Below are positions 1 through 8,414 of a stretch of 61,570 bases of DNA, piece after piece. The DNA comes from Fidelibacterota bacterium. Lineage in GTDB: Bacteria > Fidelibacterota > Marinisomatia > Marinisomatales > TCS55. The position numbers were made by a program, and so were the translations under genes. The stretch covers positions 1 through 61,570 of the forward strand of contig JASLML010000002.1 of the NCBI GenBank assembly GCA_030746535.1. The letters run 5' to 3'. A model generated the notes under the pieces. The model made no database searches and was not told the origin of the DNA. It was given only the letters and a program-made list of their open reading frames with translations. The stretch's first letter is position 1. Each line of letters starts with the position of its first letter.

Positions 1-480
1 AATACGACGGTTATGTGCCACAAAATCGCCATTGAAGCGATACGGGCCGGAATAAATACCGCAAAAATTCATCAGGATGTTTATGAATCGCGCCCGATAG
101 AAAAAATGAAACTTTTAAGTAAAGTAATTGATAATGTTGAGCTGGACTGTGGAGGTGAGCTGGCTTGGTTTACCGTAGATGAAACAATGGTAGAATCTGC
201 CGGTGCCGAAAAGAAACATGTGGACGGATTTACGGATGTTGTCCGAAAAATTAAAGGCGTTGAAGTGGCAGTAATGATCTTCGAAAACGAAAAATCCTGC
301 AGGGTAAACTTCCGGTCTAAAGGGAAATATATTGTTAACGGAATTGCGCTTGAGCTTGGCGGCGGCGGACACCAGCTTGCATGCGGCGCAGTAGTAAAGG
401 GAACTGTGGATGAAGTGCTTCCCAAGGTATTGGATTTGACAAAAGCTGAGCTTGCATCTCAGAAGGAGAAAGAAGCTTGA
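1..480 (+). CDS. nrnA: DHH/DHHA1 phosphoesterase, C-terminal part (NrnA-like), 5' end outside window
   Basis: The reading frame is open from the first base, so the gene begins upstream of the window; the ATG at 13 in the ORF track is internal. About 159 residues are visible and end with the DHHA1 substrate-binding motif GGGGHQLACGA. Proteins of this family (NrnA) degrade short oligoribonucleotides and many also dephosphorylate 3'-phosphoadenosine 5'-phosphate in the cytoplasm. The catalytic DHH half with its metal ligands is not visible, so the exact subfamily cannot be fixed. The gene overlaps ispH by four bases (TTGA) and probably shares a transcript with it. Confidence 0.85.
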   Translation, partial: NTTVMCHKIAIEAIRAGINTAKIHQDVYESRPIEKMKLLSKVIDNVELDCGGELAWFTVDETMVESAGAEKKHVDGFTDVVRKIKGVEVAVMIFENEKSCRVNFRSKGKYIVNGIALELGGGGHQLACGAVVKGTVDEVLPKVLDLTKAELASQKEKEA

Positions 481-1340
481 AAATTATTGTAGCAAAAGAT
501 GCAGGATATTGCTTTGGAGTTCGAGACGCTGTAGATCTCGCGTATGAAACTGCCGGAGAAGACGGCGATGTGTATATGCTCGGCCATATTGTTCATAATG
601 AAAATGTTGTGGACGATTTGGATGATGCCGGTGCAAAAGTGGTGGATTCGCTAGAAAATGTTCCTGACGGGAAACCGATCCTGTTTCGCGCACACGGAAC
701 AGCAACGGATGTGTGGGATGCGGCAAAAGAAAAGAGAATGAATATCGTAGATGCTACATGTCCTCTTGTAAAAGAAATACATGATGAAGTCACGGAGCTG
801 GAACAGGAAGGACGGCGCATTATCATTATCGGCGACCACGGCCATGATGAAGTTGTCGGCATTGCGAGCCAAGTAGAAAAACCACTGATTGTTGCCACAC
901 CGGAAGAAGCAATCGCTCTGCGAAAAATGAAGAGAGCCGGTGTTGTGAGCCAATCGACTCAAACCATTGAAAATGTTCAAGACATCATAAATATTCTCAT
1001 GACAAAAGTGTTCGATTTACGGTTTGTAAATACAATCTGTTTTCCTACAAAGCGGAACCAGACGCAAATAAAAGAATTGGCAAAACAATGCGATATCATG
1101 GTTATTATCGGTTCCTTTACGAGTGCAAACTCAAAGCGGCTTACGCAGCTTGCGCTGGAGCGGAATAAAAAATCTTACCAGGTAACCTGCGCAGAAGATT
1201 TGAATGAAGAATGGTTTCAAGACGTTGAAACAGTCGGAATATCAGCCGGCGCGTCCACACCGGATAATATCATTGAAGAAGTGACAGAAAAAATTAAGCA
1301 AATCGGGAATGTAACCGAGAAGGAGGAAATCCATGGCTAA
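477..1340 (+). CDS. ispH: 4-hydroxy-3-methylbut-2-enyl diphosphate reductase (IspH)
   Basis: IspH catalyses the last step of the MEP isoprenoid pathway, reducing HMBPP to IPP and DMAPP with a [4Fe-4S] cluster. The 287-aa product carries the three cluster cysteines in family context: C12 (AGYCFGV), C95 (DATCPLV) and C188 (NTICFPT), plus the conserved H40 region and STQT. The TTG start is chosen because the protein begins directly with [15 protein letters not shown] and an AGGAG lies about ten bases upstream; TTG overlaps the upstream TGA. The 3' end overlaps pdxS by eight bases. dxs, encoding the first enzyme of the same pathway, lies three genes downstream. Confidence 0.97.
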   Translation: MKIIVAKDAGYCFGVRDAVDLAYETAGEDGDVYMLGHIVHNENVVDDLDDAGAKVVDSLENVPDGKPILFRAHGTATDVWDAAKEKRMNIVDATCPLVKEIHDEVTELEQEGRRIIIIGDHGHDEVVGIASQVEKPLIVATPEEAIALRKMKRAGVVSQSTQTIENVQDIINILMTKVFDLRFVNTICFPTKRNQTQIKELAKQCDIMVIIGSFTSANSKRLTQLALERNKKSYQVTCAEDLNEEWFQDVETVGISAGASTPDNIIEEVTEKIKQIGNVTEKEEIHG

Positions 1341-2214
1341 GGGAACATTTGAAGTAAAAGTAGGACTCGCGGAAATGCTAAAAGGCGGAGTAATCATGGA
1401 TGTGATGAATCCGGAACAGGCACAAATTGCGGAGGATGCAGGAGCCGTGGCCGTGATGGCGCTGGAGCGGATTCCCGCGCTAATCCGCGAAGAAGGTGGC
1501 ATTGCAAGAATGAGCGATCCGGAGATGATTAAAGAAATTCAGGAAAAAGTTTCCATCCCGGTGATGGCAAAAGTGAGAATCGGGCATTTTGCGGAAGCGC
1601 AAATTTTAGAAGCGCTTGAAGTTGATTTCATTGACGAAAGCGAAGTGCTTACGCCGGCCGATGAAGCCAATCATATTTGGAAACATGATTTTAAGGTTCC
1701 TTTCGTCTGCGGCTGCCGAAACCTTGGTGAAGCGCTCAGAAGAATCGGAGAAGGCGCAGCACTTATCCGGACCAAAGGGGAAGCAGGAAGCGGAAATATT
1801 GTGGAAGCTGTACGCCATATGAGGATGGTGACTTCTTCCATAAAAAAATTGACAACGATGGGACAGGATGAATTGATGGCTGAAGCAAAAGATATGGGCG
1901 CTCCGTTCAGTCTTGTTCAGCAGGTTGGCAAGTTAGGGAAACTGCCTGTCCCGAATTTTGCCGCTGGAGGCGTTGCTACTCCGGCCGATGCATCTCTCAT
2001 GATGCAGCTCGGCGCTGAAACTGTTTTTGTCGGTTCAGGTATTTTCATGAGCGAAGAACCTGCCCAACGAGCAAAGGCAATTGTGGAAGCCGTAACCTAT
2101 GCGGATGATCCCGGGAAGCTTGCTGATATTTCATCCGGCCTCAAAAAAGCCATGAAAGGATTGGATATTTCCGAGATTCCTGAAGATCAAATGCTACAGG
2201 AGAGAGGCTGGTAA
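1333..2214 (+). CDS. pdxS: Pyridoxal 5'-phosphate synthase, lyase subunit PdxS
   Basis: PdxS builds PLP from ribose 5-phosphate, glyceraldehyde 3-phosphate and ammonia, without needing deoxyxylulose phosphate. The 293-aa protein has the normal family length and a TIM-barrel pattern. D23 (IMDVMN) and K80 ([10 protein letters not shown]) match the catalytic Asp and Lys, and the phosphate-binding [12 protein letters not shown] is near the C-terminus. A strong AGGAGG lies just before the ATG. It overlaps ispH by eight bases and pdxT by one (TAATG), so the two subunits of the PLP synthase complex are probably translationally coupled. Confidence 0.98.
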   Translation: MAKGTFEVKVGLAEMLKGGVIMDVMNPEQAQIAEDAGAVAVMALERIPALIREEGGIARMSDPEMIKEIQEKVSIPVMAKVRIGHFAEAQILEALEVDFIDESEVLTPADEANHIWKHDFKVPFVCGCRNLGEALRRIGEGAALIRTKGEAGSGNIVEAVRHMRMVTSSIKKLTTMGQDELMAEAKDMGAPFSLVQQVGKLGKLPVPNFAAGGVATPADASLMMQLGAETVFVGSGIFMSEEPAQRAKAIVEAVTYADDPGKLADISSGLKKAMKGLDISEIPEDQMLQERGW

Positions 2215-2804
2215 TGACCGTAGGCATCCTCGCCCTTCAAGGAAATTTCTCGAAACATTTGGAAAAGCTTCACGCGCTGGACTGCACTGCCTTATTGGTT
2301 AAGTATCCGGAACAGCTACAAGAAGTGGATGGGCTTGTGTTGCCTGGCGGAGAGTCAACTTGCATCACATTGCTGATGGAAAAAACCGGTTTCCATTCCG
2401 CAATATCAGAATTCGCAAAGGAAAAACCGGTCTTTGGAACATGTGCCGGATTAATTCTCATGGCATCCGAACCAAATGATGAAAGAGTGAATTCATTACA
2501 CCTTTTGGATATTTCCGTGAACCGAAACGGTTACGGAAGACAGGTGCATTCCGGCATTCATGAAATTGAGGCACTGGTAAATGGACGTGCTTCCACTCAT
2601 CAGGCTATGTTTATCCGGGCGCCGAAAATCACAAAAACAGGAAATAATGTTTCCGTTTTAGGAAAGCTAAACAATGATCCCGTATTGGTGCAGCAGGGCC
2701 ATCATCTTGCAGCCTGCTTTCACCCTGAAATGAGCGTCGATATTTCTATTTACTCACACTTTTTGGAAATGATTTCATCTAAAAATCTCGCACATGCCGT
2801 ATAA
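2214..2804 (+). CDS. pdxT: Pyridoxal 5'-phosphate synthase, glutaminase subunit PdxT
   Basis: PdxT is the class I glutamine amidotransferase that hydrolyses glutamine and channels ammonia to PdxS. The 196-aa protein shows ALQGNFSKH at the N-terminus, the oxyanion loop PGGEST, nucleophile C77 in FGTCAG, and H170/E172 in FHPEM, which completes the Cys-His-Glu triad. The ATG overlaps the pdxS stop by one base and the 3' end overlaps dxs by eleven bases. The pairing with pdxS makes this assignment secure. Confidence 0.97.
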   Translation: MTVGILALQGNFSKHLEKLHALDCTALLVKYPEQLQEVDGLVLPGGESTCITLLMEKTGFHSAISEFAKEKPVFGTCAGLILMASEPNDERVNSLHLLDISVNRNGYGRQVHSGIHEIEALVNGRASTHQAMFIRAPKITKTGNNVSVLGKLNNDPVLVQQGHHLAACFHPEMSVDISIYSHFLEMISSKNLAHAV

Positions 2805-4680
2805 AATTCTAGACTCTGTAAATGATCCTGCCGATCTGAGATCGCTTTCGAAAGAAGACATCAGTATTCTCAGCGCTGAGCTGAAGGATTATATCATCAA
2901 TGTTGTCGAGGAAAAAGGCGGACATTTTTCCTCTCCGCTCGGTGTAGTTGATTTGACCATTGCACTTCACAAAGTTTATGACACCCCTAAAGATCTCATT
3001 TTATGGGATGTAGGCCATCAGTGCTATGCACATAAAATTTTGACGGGAAGAAGGGATGAATTTCCGACATTGAGACAAAAAGACGGCATCAGCGGATTCT
3101 GTAGGCCGTCCGAAAGTGAATATGATGTATTAGGCGCCGGGCATGCAAGCACGTCCATTTCCGCCGCTCTCGGAATGGCGCAGGCACGAAATATAAAAGG
3201 TCAAGATCATCAGGTTGTTGCTATTATCGGCGACGGCGCCATGACAGGAGGGCTTGCCTTTGAGGCGCTGAATAATGTGACCCAGCTGGACGGACAATTC
3301 TTGATCGTGCTGAATGACAATCAAATGTCCATTTCCCAAACTGTTGGTGCGGTATCCCATTATTTAACGAAGGTTGTAACCAATCCACTTTACAACAGGA
3401 TCAAGGATCTTATTTGGAAAACGACGGAAATGCTGCCAGTTGGGAAAAAGACCGTTCAGCGGTTTCTGCATTCGTTTCAGGAAGGATTGAAGAGTTTTCT
3501 TGTCCCCGGAATGATTTTTGAAGAATTGGGCATCCAGTATATTGGTCCGATTGACGGTCATGATATGGATGAAATGATGGATACGTTTGCCAATTTGAAA
3601 GAACTGAAAAAACCCGCTGTCGTGCATGTACTTACGAAAAAAGGAAGCGGTCAGGATAAAGCGGAAGCCGATCCGCTGAAATATTATAGTACTTCCGGAA
3701 ACAATACATCACCGAATGGTCAAAAGAAAAGCAGTGTTCCGGGATACAGTTCAGTTTTTGGAACGATTGCTGTTGAGATGGCAGAGGCTGATAATAATGT
3801 TTGTGCTGTAGTAGCTGCCATGCGGGAAGGTACTGGATTGAAACCATATGCTGATAAGTTTCCCGACAGATTTTTTGATGTAGGCATTGCGGAAGGGCAC
3901 GCTGTTACATTTGCAACGGGACTTGCTGCAGCAGGACTGAAACCGATTGTTGCGTTATATTCCACATTTATCCAGCGAAGCTTTGACATGGTAGTCCATG
4001 ATGCAGCGCTGCAAAAACTTCCTGTCATCTTTGCATTGGACAGGGGAGGATTTGTTGGTCCGGATGGTCCAACGCACCACGGATCGCTGGATCTCGCATT
4101 TTTACGATGTATTCAAAATATCATCATCACTGCACCGAAGGACGGCAATGAATTGCGAAACCTGTTATTTACAGGGCTGAACCAGGAATCCACGCCGTTT
4201 GTCACGCGCTATCCTAAGGAAAGCGCTCACTCATTCGAAGAAGGGATCATACCGGAAATCCTTCCAGTCGGTTCCTGGGATGTTATCCAAGGTGGCTCTG
4301 ATGTTGCTGTATTGGCTATCGGACCAATGGTGCATACTGTTCAGGGAATATTGAAGAATCTGTCAAATAACGGAATTTCAGTAGAACTGGTTAACTGCCG
4401 TTTTATTAAACCAATGGATGAAGCATATCTTGAAGAAATGATGAACAGGTTTGATAGAATCATTACAATCGAAGACGGCGTTTTAAAAGGCGGCTTCGGC
4501 GAGGGTGTTGCCGCATGGCTTTCGGATAACGGATACGGAGGTAAAGTAATACGCCTTGGACATCCAGATGATTTCGTCGAGCATGGTACTCGAAGCGAAT
4601 TGCTGCAATTTTCTGGGCTCGATGAAAACAGCATAGCGAAGACAATTAATGATTTAGCCGAAGTTTCCAGCATCTATTAG
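2794..4680 (+). CDS. dxs: 1-deoxy-D-xylulose-5-phosphate synthase (Dxs)
   Basis: Dxs condenses pyruvate and glyceraldehyde 3-phosphate into DXP, the entry step of the MEP pathway. The 628-aa product has normal length. It shows the thiamine diphosphate motif GDGAMTGGLAFEALN, the N-terminal DVGHQCYAHKILTGR block, the transketolase-like FDVGIAEGHAVTFA in the middle domain, and a transketolase C domain. It is the last gene of the cluster and is followed by an intrinsic terminator. PdxST do not use DXP, so its presence here is best explained by isoprenoid synthesis together with ispH. Confidence 0.98.
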   Translation: MPYKILDSVNDPADLRSLSKEDISILSAELKDYIINVVEEKGGHFSSPLGVVDLTIALHKVYDTPKDLILWDVGHQCYAHKILTGRRDEFPTLRQKDGISGFCRPSESEYDVLGAGHASTSISAALGMAQARNIKGQDHQVVAIIGDGAMTGGLAFEALNNVTQLDGQFLIVLNDNQMSISQTVGAVSHYLTKVVTNPLYNRIKDLIWKTTEMLPVGKKTVQRFLHSFQEGLKSFLVPGMIFEELGIQYIGPIDGHDMDEMMDTFANLKELKKPAVVHVLTKKGSGQDKAEADPLKYYSTSGNNTSPNGQKKSSVPGYSSVFGTIAVEMAEADNNVCAVVAAMREGTGLKPYADKFPDRFFDVGIAEGHAVTFATGLAAAGLKPIVALYSTFIQRSFDMVVHDAALQKLPVIFALDRGGFVGPDGPTHHGSLDLAFLRCIQNIIITAPKDGNELRNLLFTGLNQESTPFVTRYPKESAHSFEEGIIPEILPVGSWDVIQGGSDVAVLAIGPMVHTVQGILKNLSNNGISVELVNCRFIKPMDEAYLEEMMNRFDRIITIEDGVLKGGFGEGVAAWLSDNGYGGKVIRLGHPDDFVEHGTRSELLQFSGLDENSIAKTINDLAEVSSIY

Positions 4681-4697
4681 ATTACAATCAGTACCAT

Positions 4698-4729
4698 CGT
4701 CCTGGCAAAACTAGGGCGCTTTCTTTTTT
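4698..4729 (+). terminator. Intrinsic terminator after dxs
   Basis: An 8-bp stem CGTCCTGG/CTAGGGCG with two G-T pairs and a five-base loop CAAAA is followed by a T-rich tract, TTTCTTTTTT. It lies 18 bases after the dxs stop and ends the nrnA-dxs transcript before the nuclease-like gene. Confidence 0.75.
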
Positions 4730-4774
4730 CATTGGCTAAGGGTTGATAAAATTTGCGAACACTATAAGTTTAGC

Positions 4775-5428
4775 ATGACATCTAAAAAAGTCCATCCCGA
4801 TTTTGTTTTGGTTTCTCTTTCGCTTGACGAGGTGCAGTCCGCAGTGCACCATGCCATGGATCGTACGAAGGAAATTGTACGGCAGTTCATACCAAAAAAA
4901 TCTGCGCTAAATCATTTGGAAACCAATTATATCGGCATGCTTGGCGAACTTGCCGTGAGAAACTGGGCAGGCATTGATGAAGAATTAATACAAGACTATA
5001 CCGATCACAAGCCTGATGAGGGCGATTTGGATTTGAATGGAAAAGTGTACGATATCAAAACAGAGGCAATCCCGGAAAAGTGGTTTCTTAAATTACAAAC
5101 AGGGGGTATTAGGAAATTTGATCCGTACGGGTGCCGTGTGTTTACGGAAAAGCATTACCATCATATCAAGAAATACTCAGGCGGTATCATTTTTTGTTCC
5201 CTGCCGGTAAAAGACGGTGAAACGGCTAAAGATGAAAAAATCAGGGAATCGCTTCTCCTTACGCGAGACATCATGATTACAGGCTTCATTTCACCGGAAG
5301 AAATCGGGATCAAAAATCCTACGTGGTACACACCTAAAAACCCAAAAGGCGGACGCAGAAAGTACAATTCAAAAAATTATATTTTTCACCATACCGATCT
5401 TACACCGGTGCGCCAGATCCTAAAGTGA
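4775..5428 (+). CDS. Putative PD-(D/E)xK endonuclease, candidate restriction enzyme
   Basis: I do not recognise a named family for this 217-aa protein. What can be seen is a core like the PD-(D/E)xK nuclease fold: E58 in GMLGELAV, then D84 in DEGDLD, then D93-x-K95 in VYDIKTE, with the right order and spacing for the metal-binding centre. The C-terminus is basic and aromatic (GGRRKYNSKNY). The gene ends nine bases inside the 3' end of a DNA methyltransferase gene on the other strand, so I infer it is the endonuclease of a type II restriction-modification system. An archaeal-type resolvase-like or repair nuclease is an alternative. The start is the first ATG after the dxs terminator; no clear Shine-Dalgarno is seen. 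Confidence 0.6.
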   Translation: MTSKKVHPDFVLVSLSLDEVQSAVHHAMDRTKEIVRQFIPKKSALNHLETNYIGMLGELAVRNWAGIDEELIQDYTDHKPDEGDLDLNGKVYDIKTEAIPEKWFLKLQTGGIRKFDPYGCRVFTEKHYHHIKKYSGGIIFCSLPVKDGETAKDEKIRESLLLTRDIMITGFISPEEIGIKNPTWYTPKNPKGGRRKYNSKNYIFHHTDLTPVRQILK

Positions 5429-6196
5429 ATCAATTCTCTTTTCCGCCATACGGATGAAATCCGCGTTCAGTTCATAACCCATATAATTTCTTTCAAGCTT
5501 TTTTGCTGCGACCGCTGTCGTCCCCGAACCCATAAACGGATCGAGAATAGTGTCTCCCGTAAAAGAAAACATGCGGATGAGCCGGTGCGGAAGTTCTTCC
5601 GGATACGGTGCTGGATGGGACCGGTCTTTTTCTGGCGGAAAGCGCCAAATGCTTCCAATATATTCACGCCAGTCTTCCTTATTAAGCCTGCTGGCTTCTT
5701 TGAGTTCTTTTTCAATTTTTTCGGGAGGTCCGTCCTTAACAAAAAGGTTAATGAATTCGATGGTATTCAATCCGTAAAAATTTGGAGGATACGGATACGA
5801 ACCCATCATCAGCTGATCGGTGCTGCCTTTATCCCAGATGATGAGATCATAACGAAAGAGTTCAGTTTCGGATAAAATGCTGGCTTCAATATCGTTATTG
5901 ATATTTTGGTAATCTCTGTTGTGATGTGTATGCATTACCGCTTTTTCCATGGGAAGGATTGGTGTATTGATGCACAGCTTTCCATTCGGTTTTAATACTC
6001 GGAAACATTCTTTCCAAACCGGTACCATGGAAGCGATATAATGTTCGTAGGACTCGCTCGATAAACCGATCTGTCCATCGGTTCCATAATCCTTTGCGTT
6101 AAAATACGGCGGGCTTGTTACAATGAGGCGGATGGAATCATCTGGAATCTCATCCATTTTTTCGCAGGATTTCTCAAATATAATGTTGGTTTCCAT
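5420..6196 (-). CDS. DNA methyltransferase, beta class (N4-cytosine or N6-adenine)
   Basis: This 258-aa protein has catalytic motif IV, TSPPYFN, near the N-terminus (about residue 27) and the SAM-binding motif I, DPFMGSGTTAVAAK, near the C-terminus (about residue 218). That order is typical of beta-class DNA methyltransferases. The SPPY form is commonest in N4-cytosine enzymes but also occurs in N6-adenine enzymes. The start is set at METNIIFEKS; the ORF track's 80 extra N-terminal residues run into the divergent mutase gene and look unlike the family. It is convergent and overlapping with the putative nuclease gene, which suggests a restriction-modification pair. Specificity cannot be read from the sequence. 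Confidence 0.88.
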   Translation of the reverse strand: METNIIFEKSCEKMDEIPDDSIRLIVTSPPYFNAKDYGTDGQIGLSSESYEHYIASMVPVWKECFRVLKPNGKLCINTPILPMEKAVMHTHHNRDYQNINNDIEASILSETELFRYDLIIWDKGSTDQLMMGSYPYPPNFYGLNTIEFINLFVKDGPPEKIEKELKEASRLNKEDWREYIGSIWRFPPEKDRSHPAPYPEELPHRLIRMFSFTGDTILDPFMGSGTTAVAAKKLERNYMGYELNADFIRMAEKRIDSL

Positions 6197-6263
6197 TGTA
6201 GGTAGTTTACAGAGTTTTACAGAAAAAATCTCCCCCGAAGTATCGTTTTCAAAACGGTCAAAA

Positions 6264-6292
6264 TTCACAGAAAATTTTACTAATTTTATAAT
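6264..6292 (+). promoter_or_regulatory. Sigma70-type promoter upstream of the acyl-CoA mutase gene
   Basis: TTCACA (6264-6269) and a perfect TATAAT (6287-6292) are separated by exactly 17 bases. Transcription would start near 6299, about 20 bases before the mutase ATG. It lies in the divergent gap between the methyltransferase and mutase genes and probably drives the long ccm-containing block. Confidence 0.6.
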
Positions 6293-6318
6293 CTCTATCA
6301 GCAGCCAATGATTATACA

Positions 6319-7980
6319 ATGACGAAGCAGTTAGATCTATTTGAGGAAGCAGAATCCCTTTGGAAGGATGAAGCAGATCAACCCTCTGCGCGTGAATATG
6401 ATTTTGACACGTTAAGTGGCGATCCGCTGGAAACACTGTATTATCCTTCAGACGGTAATCAAAACGGTTATCTCGAGAATCTTGGATTCCCAGGGCAATA
6501 TCCGTTTACGAGAGGAATCCATGCCAATATGTACCGAGGGAAACTTTGGACGATGCGGCAGTTTTCGGGCTTTGGAACTCCGAAAGAAACCAATGAGCGA
6601 TACCATTTTCTGATGAAAGAAGGGCAAATGGGACTTTCGGTGGCGTATGATATGCCGACGCTGATGGGCTACGATCCCGGCCATTCGTTTTCAGAAGGAG
6701 AAGTAGGGAAGTGCGGCGTCAGCGTTGCATCGCTGAAAGATATGGAAACACTGTTCAATGGAATTGACCTCGGCAAAATTTCTGTTTCCCAGACCATTAA
6801 CGGACCCGCAGTCATTTTGCTGGCTTTCTATATCGCGATCGCCGAAAAACAAGGTGTTCCGCTGGATCAGCTTCGCGGCACTATGCAAAATGATATTCTC
6901 AAGGAATTCATTGCCCAAAAAGAATGGATATTCCCGCCGGAAGCTTCCATGAGAGTAATCACAGACATGATGCGGTACTGCACGGAACATATGCCGAAAT
7001 TCAATACCATTTCCATTTCCGGTTACCACATTCGCGAAGCGGGATCTACGGCAGTGCAGGAATTAGCCTTTACGCTTGCCAACGGGTTCACCTACGTGGA
7101 ATACGCGATGAAAGCCGGGCTAGATGTGGACGGATTTGCTCCGCGGCTTTCTTTCTTTTTCAATTCGCATCTTGATTTCTTTGAAGAGATCGCAAAATTC
7201 CGGGCAGCCCGTCGAATTTGGGCGCGCCGTTTAAAGGAAAAATATGGAGCGAAAAATCCGCGATCCTGGAAATTGCGGTTCCACACGCAAACAGCCGGAT
7301 GTTCGCTCACGGCCCATCAGCCGGAAAACAATATTTCGAGGACTGCCTTCCAGGCCATGGCCGCGGTGCTCGGCGGAACCCAGTCGCTTCATACGAATTC
7401 CATGGATGAAACGCTTGCGCTCCCGACAAGAAAAGCAGCGGAAATTGCACTCAGAACGCAGCAGTTGATCGCATTCGAAACAGGAGTTGCGAATGTTGCC
7501 GACCCGCTTGGAGGATCGTGGTATATTGAGTCCCTTACAGACCGTATGGAAAAGGAAGCGGAAGCATATTTCAGGCAAATCGAAGATTTTGGAGGCGTAA
7601 TTCCGGCAATAGAGGAAGGATTCTTCCAGCGTGAGATTGCGCATGCCGCTTCGGACTACCAGAAAAAGGTGGACGAAAGATCACGAGTTGTGGTTGGCGT
7701 AAATAGATTCGAAAAAGAAAATGAGGAAATCGAAATTCCGATTCTGGAAATAGGCAATGCAGCGGAGGAAGAACAGGTCAAGGCACTTCATGATCTGCGG
7801 AGGGAACGAAATCAGGATGAAGTGGATGCAGCGCTTGCAGAAATTCGAGAAACCGCATCAGGGACGGGAAATATATTGCCGCCGATTCTGAAGGCCGCAA
7901 AAGCGTATGCTACGCTCGGTGAAATTGTGGATACCATGAAGCTGGAATTTGGCGAGTGGCAGGAATCAGCGGTGTTTTGA
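6319..7980 (+). CDS. Acyl-CoA mutase large subunit, isobutyryl-CoA-mutase-like, B12-dependent family
   Basis: The 553-aa protein is the substrate-binding barrel of a methylmalonyl-CoA mutase family enzyme, with no C-terminal cobalamin domain. In this architecture B12 is carried by a separate small subunit, which is not in the window. Family blocks are [39 protein letters not shown] and [14 protein letters not shown]. The position of the active-site Tyr of methylmalonyl-CoA mutase (RQYAGF) is Phe (RQFSGF), and the CoA-carboxylate-binding Arg (VRNTY) is Gln (AQKEW). This Phe/Gln pair is known from isobutyryl-CoA mutase, so methylmalonyl-CoA is a less likely substrate. The stop overlaps ccmE by one base. 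Confidence 0.85.
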   Translation: MTKQLDLFEEAESLWKDEADQPSAREYDFDTLSGDPLETLYYPSDGNQNGYLENLGFPGQYPFTRGIHANMYRGKLWTMRQFSGFGTPKETNERYHFLMKEGQMGLSVAYDMPTLMGYDPGHSFSEGEVGKCGVSVASLKDMETLFNGIDLGKISVSQTINGPAVILLAFYIAIAEKQGVPLDQLRGTMQNDILKEFIAQKEWIFPPEASMRVITDMMRYCTEHMPKFNTISISGYHIREAGSTAVQELAFTLANGFTYVEYAMKAGLDVDGFAPRLSFFFNSHLDFFEEIAKFRAARRIWARRLKEKYGAKNPRSWKLRFHTQTAGCSLTAHQPENNISRTAFQAMAAVLGGTQSLHTNSMDETLALPTRKAAEIALRTQQLIAFETGVANVADPLGGSWYIESLTDRMEKEAEAYFRQIEDFGGVIPAIEEGFFQREIAHAASDYQKKVDERSRVVVGVNRFEKENEEIEIPILEIGNAAEEEQVKALHDLRRERNQDEVDAALAEIRETASGTGNILPPILKAAKAYATLGEIVDTMKLEFGEWQESAVF

Positions 7981-8414
7981 TGGAACAGCGGAATAAAATT
8001 TTTCTGGCGGTTTCCGGAATTGTATTTGTCGCCCTCTTTTGGATTTTCCGCATTTCAACCGAAGCCGATGCGCAGGATGCATTGATGATTTCCTTTTTAT
8101 CGTTGGAAAATATCGAAGATGCCGGAGACCGGCGTGTTAGGCTCGGCGGGATTGTAGATCCTGGATCCATTGTCATTCAAAAGGAAAATTTGCTGGACTG
8201 CAATTTCACGTTGGCGCAGGGATCGTTTAAAGTACCGGTGCATTATACGCAAGTCCGCCCGGACCTTTTTAAGGATGAAGCTGAAGTGATTGTTACAGGT
8301 CAATATGTGAATGGCGTGTTTGAAGCGGACGAATTGCAGACCAAATGTGCATCGCGGTATGAAGGCGATCTGCGAAATGAATCCAGCTACCAGTTAGAGG
8401 ATTTGGATATATGA
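7980..8414 (+). CDS. ccmE: Cytochrome c maturation protein CcmE, CxxxY variant
   Basis: CcmE is the periplasmic heme chaperone of cytochrome c maturation system I. The 144-aa protein has one N-terminal membrane anchor (about residues 7-23) and the OB-fold block RRVRLGGIVDPGS. In most CcmE proteins heme binds the His of an HxxxY motif; here the equivalent position is C123 in CASRY, giving CxxxY. This variant is known from archaea and some sulfate reducers whose Ccm systems lack CcmG and CcmH. The start ATG is inside the mutase stop (TGATG); the ORF track's start eight codons earlier is rejected because it runs back into the mutase gene. The 3' end overlaps ccmF by four bases. Confidence 0.9.
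   Translation: MEQRNKIFLAVSGIVFVALFWIFRISTEADAQDALMISFLSLENIEDAGDRRVRLGGIVDPGSIVIQKENLLDCNFTLAQGSFKVPVHYTQVRPDLFKDEAEVIVTGQYVNGVFEADELQTKCASRYEGDLRNESSYQLEDLDI

Noticed and set aside
4743-4768. Promoter TTGATA ... TATAAG before the nuclease-like gene
   Set aside because: The hexamers are only 14 bases apart and the -10 would lie right at the start codon.
6197-6436. 80-residue N-terminal extension of the minus-strand methyltransferase ORF
   Set aside because: It runs across the divergent promoter and into the mutase gene, and its sequence does not resemble methyltransferase N-termini; ATG at 6196 gives METNIIFEKS and a normal motif IV position.
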